This document shows, one piece after another, positions 8,237 to 16,900 of a stretch of DNA of 53,805 nucleotides. Positions within the stretch are counted from its first letter, which is position 1. Each line of letters opens with the position of its first letter. The DNA is taken from the NCBI RefSeq assembly GCF_000282095.2, contig NZ_AKKC02000013.1, forward strand, positions 1-53,805, given 5' to 3'. The notes under the pieces are model-generated. The model searched no databases. It was not told the DNA's origin and saw only the letters and a list, made by a program, of their open reading frames with translations. Source of the stretch: Rhizobium sp. CF080 (GTDB lineage: Bacteria > Pseudomonadota > Alphaproteobacteria > Rhizobiales > Rhizobiaceae). The position numbers and the translations under genes were made by a program.

Positions 8237-9625
8237 TCACCCGGCGTCCCCCATCTTCCCCGGATTCATGATCCCCAGCGGATCCAGCGCCGCCTTGATC
8301 TTCTTCATCACGTCCACCGCCTTGCCGTGTTCCTTGCGCATGAATTTGAGCTTGGCGATGCCGATGCCGTGTTCGCCGCTCGCGGTGCCGCCGACGGCCA
8401 GCGCGCGCTCGACGACACGGTCGGCCATCTCGTCGGCTTCCCTCAGGTGATCGGGATTGTTCGGGTCGATCAGGTAGGCGGTGTGGAAATTGCCGTCGCC
8501 GACATGGCCGATGATCTGGCCCTTCAGCGAAGAGGCATCGATATCGGCTCGCGCCGCGACGATGCTTTCGGCAAGCCGCGAGATCGGCACGCAGATGTCG
8601 CCGGTATAGAGCTCAAAGCCGGGAATGATCGCCTTGGTCGCCCAGTAGAGATCGTGGCGGGCCTGCCAGAGTTTGGCGCGCTCGTCGGCATCCGCGGTCC
8701 AGCGGAAGGAGATCGCGTCATGGCCCCTGGTGATCTCCTCGACGAGCTGCGCCTGTTCCTTTACCCAGGCGGCCGTGCCGTGGAACTCGAAGAACAGGGT
8801 CGGGGCGACCGGCAGGCCGAGCTTGGAATAATTGTTGGTCGAGGCGATCGCCACCTCGTCCAGGAATTCGACGCGGGCGACCGGGATGCCGTATTGCACC
8901 GCCTCGATCACCGCTTCGACGGCATTGGCGACCGTCGGGAAGGAGCAGATGGCGGATGAAACGGCCTCCGGGATCGGATGCAGGCGGACCGTCAATTCTG
9001 TGATGACGCCGAGCGTGCCTTCCGAGCCGACGAAGAGATGCGTGAGGTCGTAACCGGAGGAGGATTTTCTGGCCCGCGAGCCGGTCTGGATTGCTTCGCC
9101 ATCGGGTGTCACCACCCGGAGAGCCAGCACGTTTTCGCGCATCGTGCCGTAGCGCACCGAGGTGGTGCCGCTGCCGCGGGTCGACGCCATGCCGCCGATC
9201 GAGGCGTCGGCGCCGGGATCGACCGAAAACATCAGGCCGGTTTCGCGCAGGTCCACATTCAGCTGCTTGCGGGTGACGCCGGGCTGCACGACGGCCAGCA
9301 GATCTTCCGGCCGGATCTCGACGATCCTATTCATTTCGCGGGTATCGAGCGAAATGCCGCCGCGGATCGGGATCGTATGGCCTTCCATCGAGGACCCCGC
9401 GCCGAAGGGCACGACCGGCACGCCGTGCGCAGCACATGCCGAGACGATTGCCTGGACCTCTTCTTCCGAGCGCGGAAAAACGACGGCGTCAGGCAGGTGA
9501 GGGGCGAGCCGCGAGGTGTCGTGGCTGTGGTGTTCGCGGACGGAGACCGACGTTACCAGCCTGTCGCCGAGCAGGCCCTTGAGTTCTCCAATCGCCTTGC
9601 CGACTGGCGTGCCGAGATCATCCAT
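8237..9625 (-). CDS. FAD-linked D-2-hydroxyacid dehydrogenase (D-lactate dehydrogenase/GlcD family)
   Basis: 462 residues. The PCMH-type FAD-binding domain comes first (VVFPRSEEEVQAIV near residue 48, PFGAGSSMEGH near 72, GADASIGGMASTRGSGTTSVRYG near 140). A C-terminal FAD-oxidase domain follows, with HVGDGNFH near residue 380 and SGEHGIGIAKL near 425. This is the D-lactate dehydrogenase (cytochrome) and glycolate oxidase GlcD family, which also contains enzymes for other 2-hydroxyacids including D-mandelate. The ATG at 9625 has GGAGG six bases upstream; an upstream extension of the frame to 9853 has no ribosome-binding site. It is divergent from the TRAP operon across a region with two GTATCCCAA motifs. 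I infer that it oxidises the hydroxyacid brought in by that transporter. Confidence 0.85.
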   Translation of the reverse strand: MDDLGTPVGKAIGELKGLLGDRLVTSVSVREHHSHDTSRLAPHLPDAVVFPRSEEEVQAIVSACAAHGVPVVPFGAGSSMEGHTIPIRGGISLDTREMNRIVEIRPEDLLAVVQPGVTRKQLNVDLRETGLMFSVDPGADASIGGMASTRGSGTTSVRYGTMRENVLALRVVTPDGEAIQTGSRARKSSSGYDLTHLFVGSEGTLGVITELTVRLHPIPEAVSSAICSFPTVANAVEAVIEAVQYGIPVARVEFLDEVAIASTNNYSKLGLPVAPTLFFEFHGTAAWVKEQAQLVEEITRGHDAISFRWTADADERAKLWQARHDLYWATKAIIPGFELYTGDICVPISRLAESIVAARADIDASSLKGQIIGHVGDGNFHTAYLIDPNNPDHLREADEMADRVVERALAVGGTASGEHGIGIAKLKFMRKEHGKAVDVMKKIKAALDPLGIMNPGKMGDAG

Positions 9626-10355
9626 GTTCTTCCTCCCTGATGCCGCGATGATGCATTGAATGGCCGTGCCCGAGGCTCGATCCCGGCATGCCGATCGAAG
9701 GCAACCAGGGGCGGAAGTTTCCGCGCGTCCCGGCGTTTCCGCGGAACGGTTTCGAGCGCCGATACTGTATCCCAACCGATCGGCCCGCAGCTCCTCGCGA
9801 CCGACCATAATGTCCTGCAGGTGAGGCCTCCCATCCCCGTTCGATTGCTGCATTCCATCCTCCGTGTATGCATGAGGATGTATGCCGTGGCATTCTAGAC
9901 AGTTTGAACTCCGGGTGAAGAGCCTATCGGAAAAATCTCAGGCACCCTGATTTTTTGTATCCCAAAACGAAATGGCAACTTGTCGTTTCAGGCCGAATGT
10001 GTTGAAATTCATCTGTTCGGGTAGGCGATGTCAAGAGGATGGCGTCACCTTGGGAGACCGGGCATGGGAGGAAATCGATGTATACACGACTGTGCACAGC
10101 AGTTGCGGCCGCCATGAACATGGCAGGTTCGGTTTCGGCTGCGGAAATGGGGCGCAGCCTCGTCTCCGCAGACCCTTTGACGCATCGCTCGCCGGCCGTT
10201 TTCCCGCAGCCGGCAATTGCGTCCGTTCACGGAATTTCCAACGGCCTTGCCGATCCGCCGGGGACTTCGGTCCGCGGTCCGGATTGAGAAGGATATTCAC
10301 CGGCCGGAACGGGAGGGAGCCCGCTGGCCTATGATTTCAACGGGAGGAGAAACAC
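9626..10355. promoter_or_regulatory. 730-bp divergent control region of the dehydrogenase and the TRAP operon
   Basis: This holds two copies of the motif seen before the O-demethylase: TGTATCCCAACC (9766-9777) and TTGTATCCCAAAA (9955-9967). The second is identical over 13 bases to 6355-6367. The motifs lie on the dehydrogenase side of the gap. A possible small secreted protein starts at 10078 (listed separately). The rest shows no gene. Confidence 0.6.
10078..10287 (+). CDS. Possible small secreted protein, or remnant of a binding-protein gene
   Basis: 69 residues. GGGAGGAAATCG precedes the ATG, as good a ribosome-binding site as those of the real binding-protein genes nearby. The first 22 residues look like a signal peptide (MYTRLCTAVAAAMNMAGSVSAA-E). 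The remainder is short, proline- and serine-rich and matches nothing I recognise. It lies 68 bases before the TRAP binding-protein gene, on the same strand. It may be a true small exported protein, or the broken start of an earlier binding-protein gene. Codon composition and length give only weak support. Confidence 0.35.
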   Translation: MYTRLCTAVAAAMNMAGSVSAAEMGRSLVSADPLTHRSPAVFPQPAIASVHGISNGLADPPGTSVRGPD

Positions 10356-11390
10356 ATGACACTGAAGGCATTGCTTGCGTCGGCCTGCCTCGCGGCGCTG
10401 ACTGCGTCCGCGCTCAGCACAACTGCACGGGCCGCCGATGTGGAACTGACATTGTCGCACTGGGTGCCGGCCACCCATGCGCTGCAGCCGGGCGGCATGG
10501 AGCCCTGGGCGAAATCGATCAAGGAAGCGTCCGGCGGGCGCATCAACATCACCATATACCCCGCCTCCCAGCTCGGGGCCGCACCCGACCATTACGACAT
10601 GGCGCGCGACGGCATCGTCGATATCGGCTTCATCAATCCGGGTTATCAGCCGGGGCGCTTCCCGATCATCGCGGCGGGCGAAATCCCATTCCTGATCGCC
10701 AATGCCAAGGGCGGGTCGCGGGCGCTCGACGAATGGTATGGACAGTACGCCCAGAAGGAAATGAAGGACGTCTACGTCTGCATGGTGCATCTGCATGACC
10801 CGGGAACGCTGCACGGCGTCAAAGGGCCGATCCAGGTTCCTGCCGACCTGAAGGGCAAGAACATCCGCCCGGCGCACGCGACCATGGCACGCATGGTGAG
10901 CTCGCTCGGGGCCGCATCGGTGCAGGTGCCGGCGGGCGAAATGCGCGAACTGATTTCCAAGGGAGGTGCCGACATGACCGCCTCGCCCTGGAATTCGATC
11001 TATACGTTCGGTCTGCAGGACGTGACCAAGCATCATCTCGACCTGCCGTTCTACGCCACGACCTTCGCCTTCGTGATGAACAAGGCCAAGATCGACGGGC
11101 TTTCGGCCGCCGACCGCAAGGTGATCGACGATCATTGCACGCCCGAATGGGCCGAGAAGATGGCCAGCAAATGGGCCGATGCGGAAGCGGCCGGGCGCCA
11201 GAAGATGATCGATGCGGGCGGCCACACCCTCTACAAGCCGACCCCGGATGAGGTGGGCCTCTGGAAAAAGGCGACAGGTTCGCTGCAGGGCGAATGGGAG
11301 ACTGCAGCCACCAAGGCCGGCATAGACGCGAAGGCGGCCTGGGCGAGCCTGCAGGAGACGCTCAAGAAATACGGCGCCGACGTGAAATAG
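10356..11390 (+). CDS. dctP: TRAP transporter substrate-binding protein (DctP family)
   Basis: 344 residues. A signal peptide of about 27 residues ends TTARA-ADVELTLSHW. The DctP fold follows, with PASQLGAAPDHYDMARDGIVDIGFINPGY near residue 68 and LKGKNIRPAHATMARMVSSLGA near 165, where the conserved arginine normally binds the ligand carboxylate. GGGAGGAG precedes the ATG. It captures an organic acid in the periplasm for the DctQM membrane proteins encoded directly after it. The position beside a 2-hydroxyacid dehydrogenase suggests an aryl hydroxyacid, which is inference. Confidence 0.92.
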   Translation: MTLKALLASACLAALTASALSTTARAADVELTLSHWVPATHALQPGGMEPWAKSIKEASGGRINITIYPASQLGAAPDHYDMARDGIVDIGFINPGYQPGRFPIIAAGEIPFLIANAKGGSRALDEWYGQYAQKEMKDVYVCMVHLHDPGTLHGVKGPIQVPADLKGKNIRPAHATMARMVSSLGAASVQVPAGEMRELISKGGADMTASPWNSIYTFGLQDVTKHHLDLPFYATTFAFVMNKAKIDGLSAADRKVIDDHCTPEWAEKMASKWADAEAAGRQKMIDAGGHTLYKPTPDEVGLWKKATGSLQGEWETAATKAGIDAKAAWASLQETLKKYGADVK

Positions 11391-11464
11391 CGCGTTCAGG
11401 ACCATTCGCAGGCGGGTGCTGTCGCGGCGCCCGCCCTTTTCCATCCGTTCATCGAGTGCTGTCC

Positions 11465-11965
11465 ATGAACCGCTATCTGGAACGCTTCAGCGACGTGGTC
11501 GATCTTGTGGCAGGCATCCTGCTGGGGCTGTGTACCATCCTGATCGTCGCTTCCACCGTTGGCCGCTATGTCCTGGCGTGGCCGATCCCCGACTCCTTCG
11601 ATATTTCGCGCTATCTGATCGGCGCCTGCATCATGTGGGGCCTGGCGTCGCTCGGTTATCGCGGCGGGCATATTGCGGTCGATCTGCTCTACGAGCCGAT
11701 GGGGCCGCGGGGGCGCCGCATCCTCAATTTCGTCGCCTGGGCGCTGCTCCTCGCCTTCACGGCCATGCTCGCCTACATGATGTTCTTCCGCCTCGCCAGC
11801 GCCTATCGGAGCAATGAAGCGACGTTCGATCTGCGCATCCCCGTCTGGCCGTTGATCGGACTGATCTGGCTCGGCTGCGCCTCGGCTGTCGTCACCACCG
11901 CGATCTCGCCTTTCGTTCGGCGCGAACCTGAAGATATCGATCCGCTCGAGGGCCATGGCGTATGA
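11465..11965 (+). CDS. dctQ: TRAP transporter small membrane subunit (DctQ family)
   Basis: 166 residues with four hydrophobic segments (about residues 17-38, 55-70, 88-112 and 130-150). It carries the DctQ-typical segments ILLGLCTILIVASTVGRYV and GGHIAVDLLYEPM. I start it at the ATG at 11465, 75 bases after the binding-protein gene; the frame continues upstream without a better start. The stop codon overlaps the next start in ATGA, so it is translationally coupled to the large subunit. Confidence 0.9.
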   Translation: MNRYLERFSDVVDLVAGILLGLCTILIVASTVGRYVLAWPIPDSFDISRYLIGACIMWGLASLGYRGGHIAVDLLYEPMGPRGRRILNFVAWALLLAFTAMLAYMMFFRLASAYRSNEATFDLRIPVWPLIGLIWLGCASAVVTTAISPFVRREPEDIDPLEGHGV

Positions 11966-13257
11966 ATACCGCTGATCTCGTCGCTATCGGCGGCTTTGTC
12001 GCCATGTTCGTGCTCATGGGCCTGCGCGTTCCGCTCGGGGTTTCGATGGGGCTGGTCGGCATATTCGGCTTTGCCGCCATGCGCGGCATGTCGCCGGCGC
12101 TCAACCTGCTGACGACATCGCCGATCCGTGTCGTTACCGACTTCAACCTGACGCTCGTGCCGTTCTTCATCCTGATGGGAGCGTTTGCCACCAATTCCGG
12201 CATGTCGCGGGAATTGTTCAGGACGGGCAATGCCTGGCTCGGACAGTTCCGGGGAGGGCTCGCCCTCTCCACGATCGGTGCCTGTGCCGGGTTTGCGGCG
12301 ATCTGCGGCAGTTCGATCGCGACTGCCGCGACCATGACCCGCATCGCGCTGCCCGAGATGCGCAAGGCGAAATACGCCGATGCCACCTCGACCGGCGTGA
12401 TCGCCGCAGGCGGCACACTCGGCATTCTGATCCCGCCTTCGGTGATCATGGTCGTCTACGCCTTTCTGACGGAGACGGATGTCGCGCAGCTGCTGATGGC
12501 CGGCATCATCCCCGGCATCATGGCGACCTTCATGTACATGGCGACCGTGCTGATCGCCCATGGCAACCGGTTGCCGCCCGGAAAGCCGTTCGAGTTGAGG
12601 GAAGCTCTCGCATCGCTTCGGGACGTCTGGGCCGTGATGCTTCTTTTCATTTCGGTCATCGGGGTAATCTATCTCGGTATCGCGACCGCGACGGAAGCGG
12701 CGGCGGTCGGGGCGTTGATGACCATGGTCATCGGCGTGCTGCGCGGCCGGCTAAACTATCGATCCATCATGGCGAGCCTCGTGGAGTCGCTCCGGACGTC
12801 GGTTTCGCTGTTCAGCGTGCTGATCGGCGCCATCCTGTTCGGCTATTTCCTGGCGATCACCCAGTCGCCGCAGAAGCTGACGGCCCTGCTGGTCGGAATG
12901 GATCTCGGGCCATACGGGACGCTGACGCTGATCCTGGTCATTTTCCTGATCGCAGGAGCCTTGATGGACGAGATGGCGATGATCATCCTGCTCGTGCCGA
13001 TCGTGTTCCCGGTCATCAGCCATCTTGGCTTCGACCCTGTCTGGTTCGGCATCATCATCGTCGTCGCCTGCCAGCTCGGCATGATCATGCCGCCCGTCGG
13101 GATCAATGTCTTTGTCATCAATTCGATCGCGAAGGACGTGAAGATCACCACGATCTACGGCGGCGTCATGCCTTTCATTCTCAACGATATCATCCGGCTT
13201 TTCCTGCTGGTGGCGTTCCCGGTGATTTCGCTCTGGCTGCCGCAAACGATGAGATGA
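11962..13257 (+). CDS. dctM: TRAP transporter large membrane subunit (DctM family)
   Basis: 431 residues, about twelve hydrophobic segments across the whole length, the normal size for DctM. Conserved stretches include FILMGAFATNSGMSRELF near residue 72, CGSSIATAATMTRIALPEM near 114, GILIPPSVIMVVYAF near 154, and LGMIMPPVGINVFVINSIA near 372. It is the Na+- or proton-coupled carrier of the tripartite system. It overlaps dctQ upstream and the DUF3237 gene downstream, each by four bases, so dctPQM and the DUF3237 gene form one operon. Confidence 0.93.
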   Translation: MNTADLVAIGGFVAMFVLMGLRVPLGVSMGLVGIFGFAAMRGMSPALNLLTTSPIRVVTDFNLTLVPFFILMGAFATNSGMSRELFRTGNAWLGQFRGGLALSTIGACAGFAAICGSSIATAATMTRIALPEMRKAKYADATSTGVIAAGGTLGILIPPSVIMVVYAFLTETDVAQLLMAGIIPGIMATFMYMATVLIAHGNRLPPGKPFELREALASLRDVWAVMLLFISVIGVIYLGIATATEAAAVGALMTMVIGVLRGRLNYRSIMASLVESLRTSVSLFSVLIGAILFGYFLAITQSPQKLTALLVGMDLGPYGTLTLILVIFLIAGALMDEMAMIILLVPIVFPVISHLGFDPVWFGIIIVVACQLGMIMPPVGINVFVINSIAKDVKITTIYGGVMPFILNDIIRLFLLVAFPVISLWLPQTMR

Positions 13258-13721
13258 CGCACATGATGGCACCGAGCCTCAGGCAGCTTTGCGAAATCCG
13301 GGCCGAACTCGGCACGCCGATCGAAAAGGGAGGCGGCCCGGGCGGTCGCTGGCGGATCATCCCGATCATCGGCGGCGTGGTGGAAGGGGAGCGCCTTTCC
13401 GGACGCGTCCTCAATCTCGGCGCCGACTGGCAGAGCGTCTATGACGCCGGTTATGCGGAGCTCGACACGCGTTACGTGATCGAAACCCATGACGGGGCGA
13501 TGATCGATATCCGTAATTTCGGTTTCCGGCATGGGCCGCCGGAGGTACTGGCGAGATTGGCGGCCGGCGAGACGGTCGATCCGGCGCTCTATTACATGCG
13601 CACCACGCCGCGCCTGCAGACCGGCGATCCGCGCTATGCCTGGCTCAACCATACGATATTCGTCGGCACCGGCGAGCGTCTGGCAAGTGCGGTCAGGATC
13701 GGCGTTTTCGAAGTGCTCTGA
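13254..13721 (+). CDS. DUF3237 family protein
   Basis: 155 residues. The family's hallmarks are visible: PGGRWRIIPIIGGVVEGERLSGRVLNLGADWQ near residue 27, DTRYVIETHDGAMIDIRNFGFRHGP near 64, and YYMRTTPRLQTGDPRYAWLNHTIFVGTG near 105. The fold is a small beta barrel without a signal peptide, so it is cytoplasmic. No biochemical role is established as far as I know; members often sit in aromatic or organic acid catabolic clusters, as here. It starts inside the end of dctM (ATGA overlap), which ties it to the TRAP substrate. Confidence 0.85.
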   Translation: MTHMMAPSLRQLCEIRAELGTPIEKGGGPGGRWRIIPIIGGVVEGERLSGRVLNLGADWQSVYDAGYAELDTRYVIETHDGAMIDIRNFGFRHGPPEVLARLAAGETVDPALYYMRTTPRLQTGDPRYAWLNHTIFVGTGERLASAVRIGVFEVL

Positions 13722-13744
13722 TCCACCAGCCAAGTCGCCTCCGG

Positions 13745-13766
13745 ACCTTCTGAGAGATCAGAAGGT
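13745..13766 (+). terminator. Hairpin after the TRAP operon
   Basis: ACCTTCTGA, loop GAGA, TCAGAAGGT: a perfect 9-bp stem 23 bases after the DUF3237 stop codon. There is no T run, so it may protect the transcript end rather than terminate alone. Confidence 0.45.
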
Positions 13767-13779
13767 AGGCCACTTTGCC

Positions 13780-13858
13780 GTCATCCTCGGGCTCGACCCG
13801 AGGATCCACGCCCCTGGCACTGCGGATGCTGGATCCTCGGGTCAAGCCCGAGGATGAC
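13780..13858. repeat. 79-bp two-hairpin intergenic palindromic element
   Basis: It begins GTCAT and ends ATGAC. Hairpin 1 is ATCCTCGGG/CCCGAGGAT (13783-13791 and 13797-13805). Hairpin 2 has the same stem (13833-13841 and 13847-13855) with the complementary loop, so the two halves can also pair with each other. The layout matches the outer hairpins of the 117-bp elements. This sequence type is common between genes in Rhizobiaceae. Confidence 0.8.
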
Positions 13859-13895
13859 GACGAGTGGGGAGCCAGCCCTGACCGCAAATGGAAAA

Positions 13896-13927
13896 GGCCG
13901 CCGGATAATCAACCCGGCGGCCTTTTT
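13896..13927. terminator. Bidirectional intrinsic terminator
   Basis: GGCCGCCGG (13896-13904) and CCGGCGGCC (13914-13922) form a perfect 9-bp stem. A T run follows on the plus strand (13923-13927) and four Ts on the minus strand. It can end both the TRAP operon and the decarboxylase-dehydrogenase gene. Confidence 0.88.
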
Positions 13928-13951
13928 GCTGTGCATGGAGTCCATCTGGCC

Positions 13952-16900
13952 TCAGGCCATGTGGATCGTCTTGACCTCGAAATAGTTTTCGAGACCTTCG
14001 GGACCGCCCTCGCGGCCGATACCGGACTGCTTGAAGCCGCCGAATGGATGGTGGATGTCGACGATCATGCCGTTGACGGTGACGCTGCCGGTCCGCATGC
14101 GGCGGGCGAATGCATAACCACGTTCCGGATCGGAGGTGAACACCGCGCCGGACAGGCCATAGGTCGTGTCGTTGGCGATCTTTGCCGCTTCGTCATCGTC
14201 CTTGTAGCTGATGATCGACACGACCGGGCCGAAGATTTCCTCCTGGGCGATCTTCATGTCCATCGTCACGTCGGTGAAGACGGTCGGCTCGATGAAGTAG
14301 CCCTTGTCGAGACCGGCCGGGCGACCGCCGCCACAGGCAACCGTCGCACCGCCTGCACGGCCGGCAGCGATGTAGCCTTCGACGCGGGCGAGCTGGCGGG
14401 CCATGGTGAGCGGGCCCATCTGGGTGGTCGGATCAGATGGATCGCCGACCTTGATGTTCTTCACCGCGCCGACATAGAGATCGGTGAATTCCTGTTTGCG
14501 GGATTCCGGCACCAGGATGCGGGTCAGCGAGAAGCAGACCTGGCCGGTGATCGGCATGGAATAGACCATCAGGGCGGGCAGGGCCTTGGTGAAGTCCGCG
14601 TCATCGAGAAGCACGGCTGCGGACTTGCCGCCGAGTTCGAGGCTGACGCGGGCGAGGCGATCGGCGCAGGCGGCGGCGATCGTCTTGCCGGCAATGGTCG
14701 AACCGGTGAAGGAGACCTTGTCGATGCCCGTGTGGCGGACGAGATAATCGCCGCCTTCGCGGCCGGCCGGCACGAGGTTGAAGACGCCCTTCGGCAGCCC
14801 GGCCTGTTCGATGCATTCGGCCAGAAGATAGGCGTCGAGCGGCGTTTCCGGCGAGGGTTTCGCGACAATCGTGCAGCCGGCGGCCAGCGCTGCCGAGACC
14901 TTGTAGTTGAGAAGCACCATCGGCGCGTTCCACGGGGTGATCGCGGCGCAGACGCCGACCGGTTCGCGCACGACGCGGACTTCGCCGCCATCCGCACGCT
15001 TGCGCTGATCGACGAAATCGTCGTTCTCGATGAGGCCGGCATAGTAGTTGTAGAGGCCCGGGTTCTGGCCGACCAGCTTTTTGGTCAGGAAGATCGGCGC
15101 GCCGACCTGGGTCGTCCAGGCATTGGCGATCTCGTCGAGGCGGGCGGTCAGGAGTTCGGCGATCTTGCGCAGATAGCCGGCGCGCTCCTTGAAGGTCATG
15201 CGCGGCCATGGGCCGTTGTCGAAGGCGTCGCGGGCGGCGGCCACGGCCTTGTCGATATCGGCGTTGCTGGCTTCCGGATAGCTCATCAGCACGTCTTCGG
15301 TCACCGGCGAGATGACGTCGAGCTTGTTGGTGCCGAGCGGCGCAACCCATTCACCGCCGATGAAGAACTTTTCGGGGGTTTTCAGGATCTGTTCGTTTCT
15401 GACAGCGACATTCATTTCAGTCTCCTCCTCTGATAGAATGATTTCCAAAAGCCGCGGCCCCTTCATTTTCAGAAGGTCACGCAGGCATGACGACAGTTCA
15501 TCGCCCTTTTCGCAGCGAACGGCCTTGCAGCCCTGCGCTTCGGCGATCTTCACGAAATCCATGTGGCCGATATCGACGCCGTCGATTCGGCCTGAGCCGC
15601 TCCGCTCGGCAATCGCTTTCAGCACCTTGTAGCCGCCGTTGTTGAGGATGACGATCATGAGATCGGCATCGTATTCGACGGCGGACCAGATCGACTGGAT
15701 GGAATAGAGGCTCGATCCGTCGCCGATGACGGCAATGACCGGCTGTTCCGGTTTGGTCAGGGCGGCGCCGACCGAGCCGGGCAGGGCATAGCCAAGCCCG
15801 CCGCTGGCGGTTGCGAAAAAGCCGCCGGGCCGTTCGATCGGAAAGAAGTCGTGCAGCGCGTCGCGGCCACCGGGCGCTTCCTCGAAGACGATGCTCTCAG
15901 GCGAACGGACGTCGGCCAGCGTCTGGTAGAAGAATACCTGGGTGATGCCCTTCGGTGTTTTCAGGCGCGGAATGGTGCGGGCCGGGCGGCCGGTACGCGG
16001 CGCGCGGCAGCGCAGGCGGTAAACGAGGCTTTCGGTCGCAGCGCGCAGGTTCGAGACCATGGCGTTGCCGACGATGGCACTCGCGGCCTGGGCGGGGTCG
16101 TCGGTGATCAACCAGAGTTCCGCACCTTGCGGGATGTCCGGACCGGAGCCGGCGAAGTGATAGGTGAAGGCCGGCGCGCCGAGCACCAGAACGAGGTCGG
16201 CGTCACCGAGGCAATTGGCGAGCTTCGGCTGGAAGGCCGGCAGGAATCCGGCAAACAGCGGATGGCGTTCCGGAAAACTGCAGCGCGACGAAAGCGGGCT
16301 TACCCACACCTTCGCCTGCAGGATTTCCGCCAGCCGCACCGTAGCATCCCAGGCATTGTCGATATCGACGCCGGGGCCGACGACCAGCACCGGCGCGCGG
16401 GCGTCGTTCAGCCGGCGGGCGAGGTCGTCGATCGCGGAAGCCGGCGCGCTGATCACCGTTTCCACGTCGCGGATGGCGATCGGGGCTGCCTGTGCCTGCC
16501 AGTCGCTCAAGGGGACCGATACCATGACCGGGCCGCGGGGCGCCTGCATCGCCATATAGTAGGCGCGGGCAATCGCTGCCGGTACGTCTTCTGCGCGGGC
16601 CGGTTCGCAGGCCCATTTCACATAGGGCTTAGGAAACTCCGTCGGGCTTTCGGCAAACAGGAACGGATCGTGCGGCAGCAGCTCGCGGCTCTGCTGGCCG
16701 GTGGTGATGATCAGCGGCGCGCGGTTGCGGTAGGCGGTATAGATATTGCCGAGCGCGTGGCCGAGGCCGGCCGCGGAATGCAGATTGACGAAGGCCGGCT
16801 TGCGGCTCGTCTGCGCATAGGCGTCGGCCATGGCGACGACGATCGATTCCTGCAGGCCGAGCACGTAGGAAAAGTCTTCCGGCACGTTGACGAACATCGG

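Noticed and set aside
13775..15433. 552-codon plus-strand frame across the aldehyde dehydrogenase half.
   Set aside because: It is antisense shadow of the fusion gene and starts inside a palindromic repeat.
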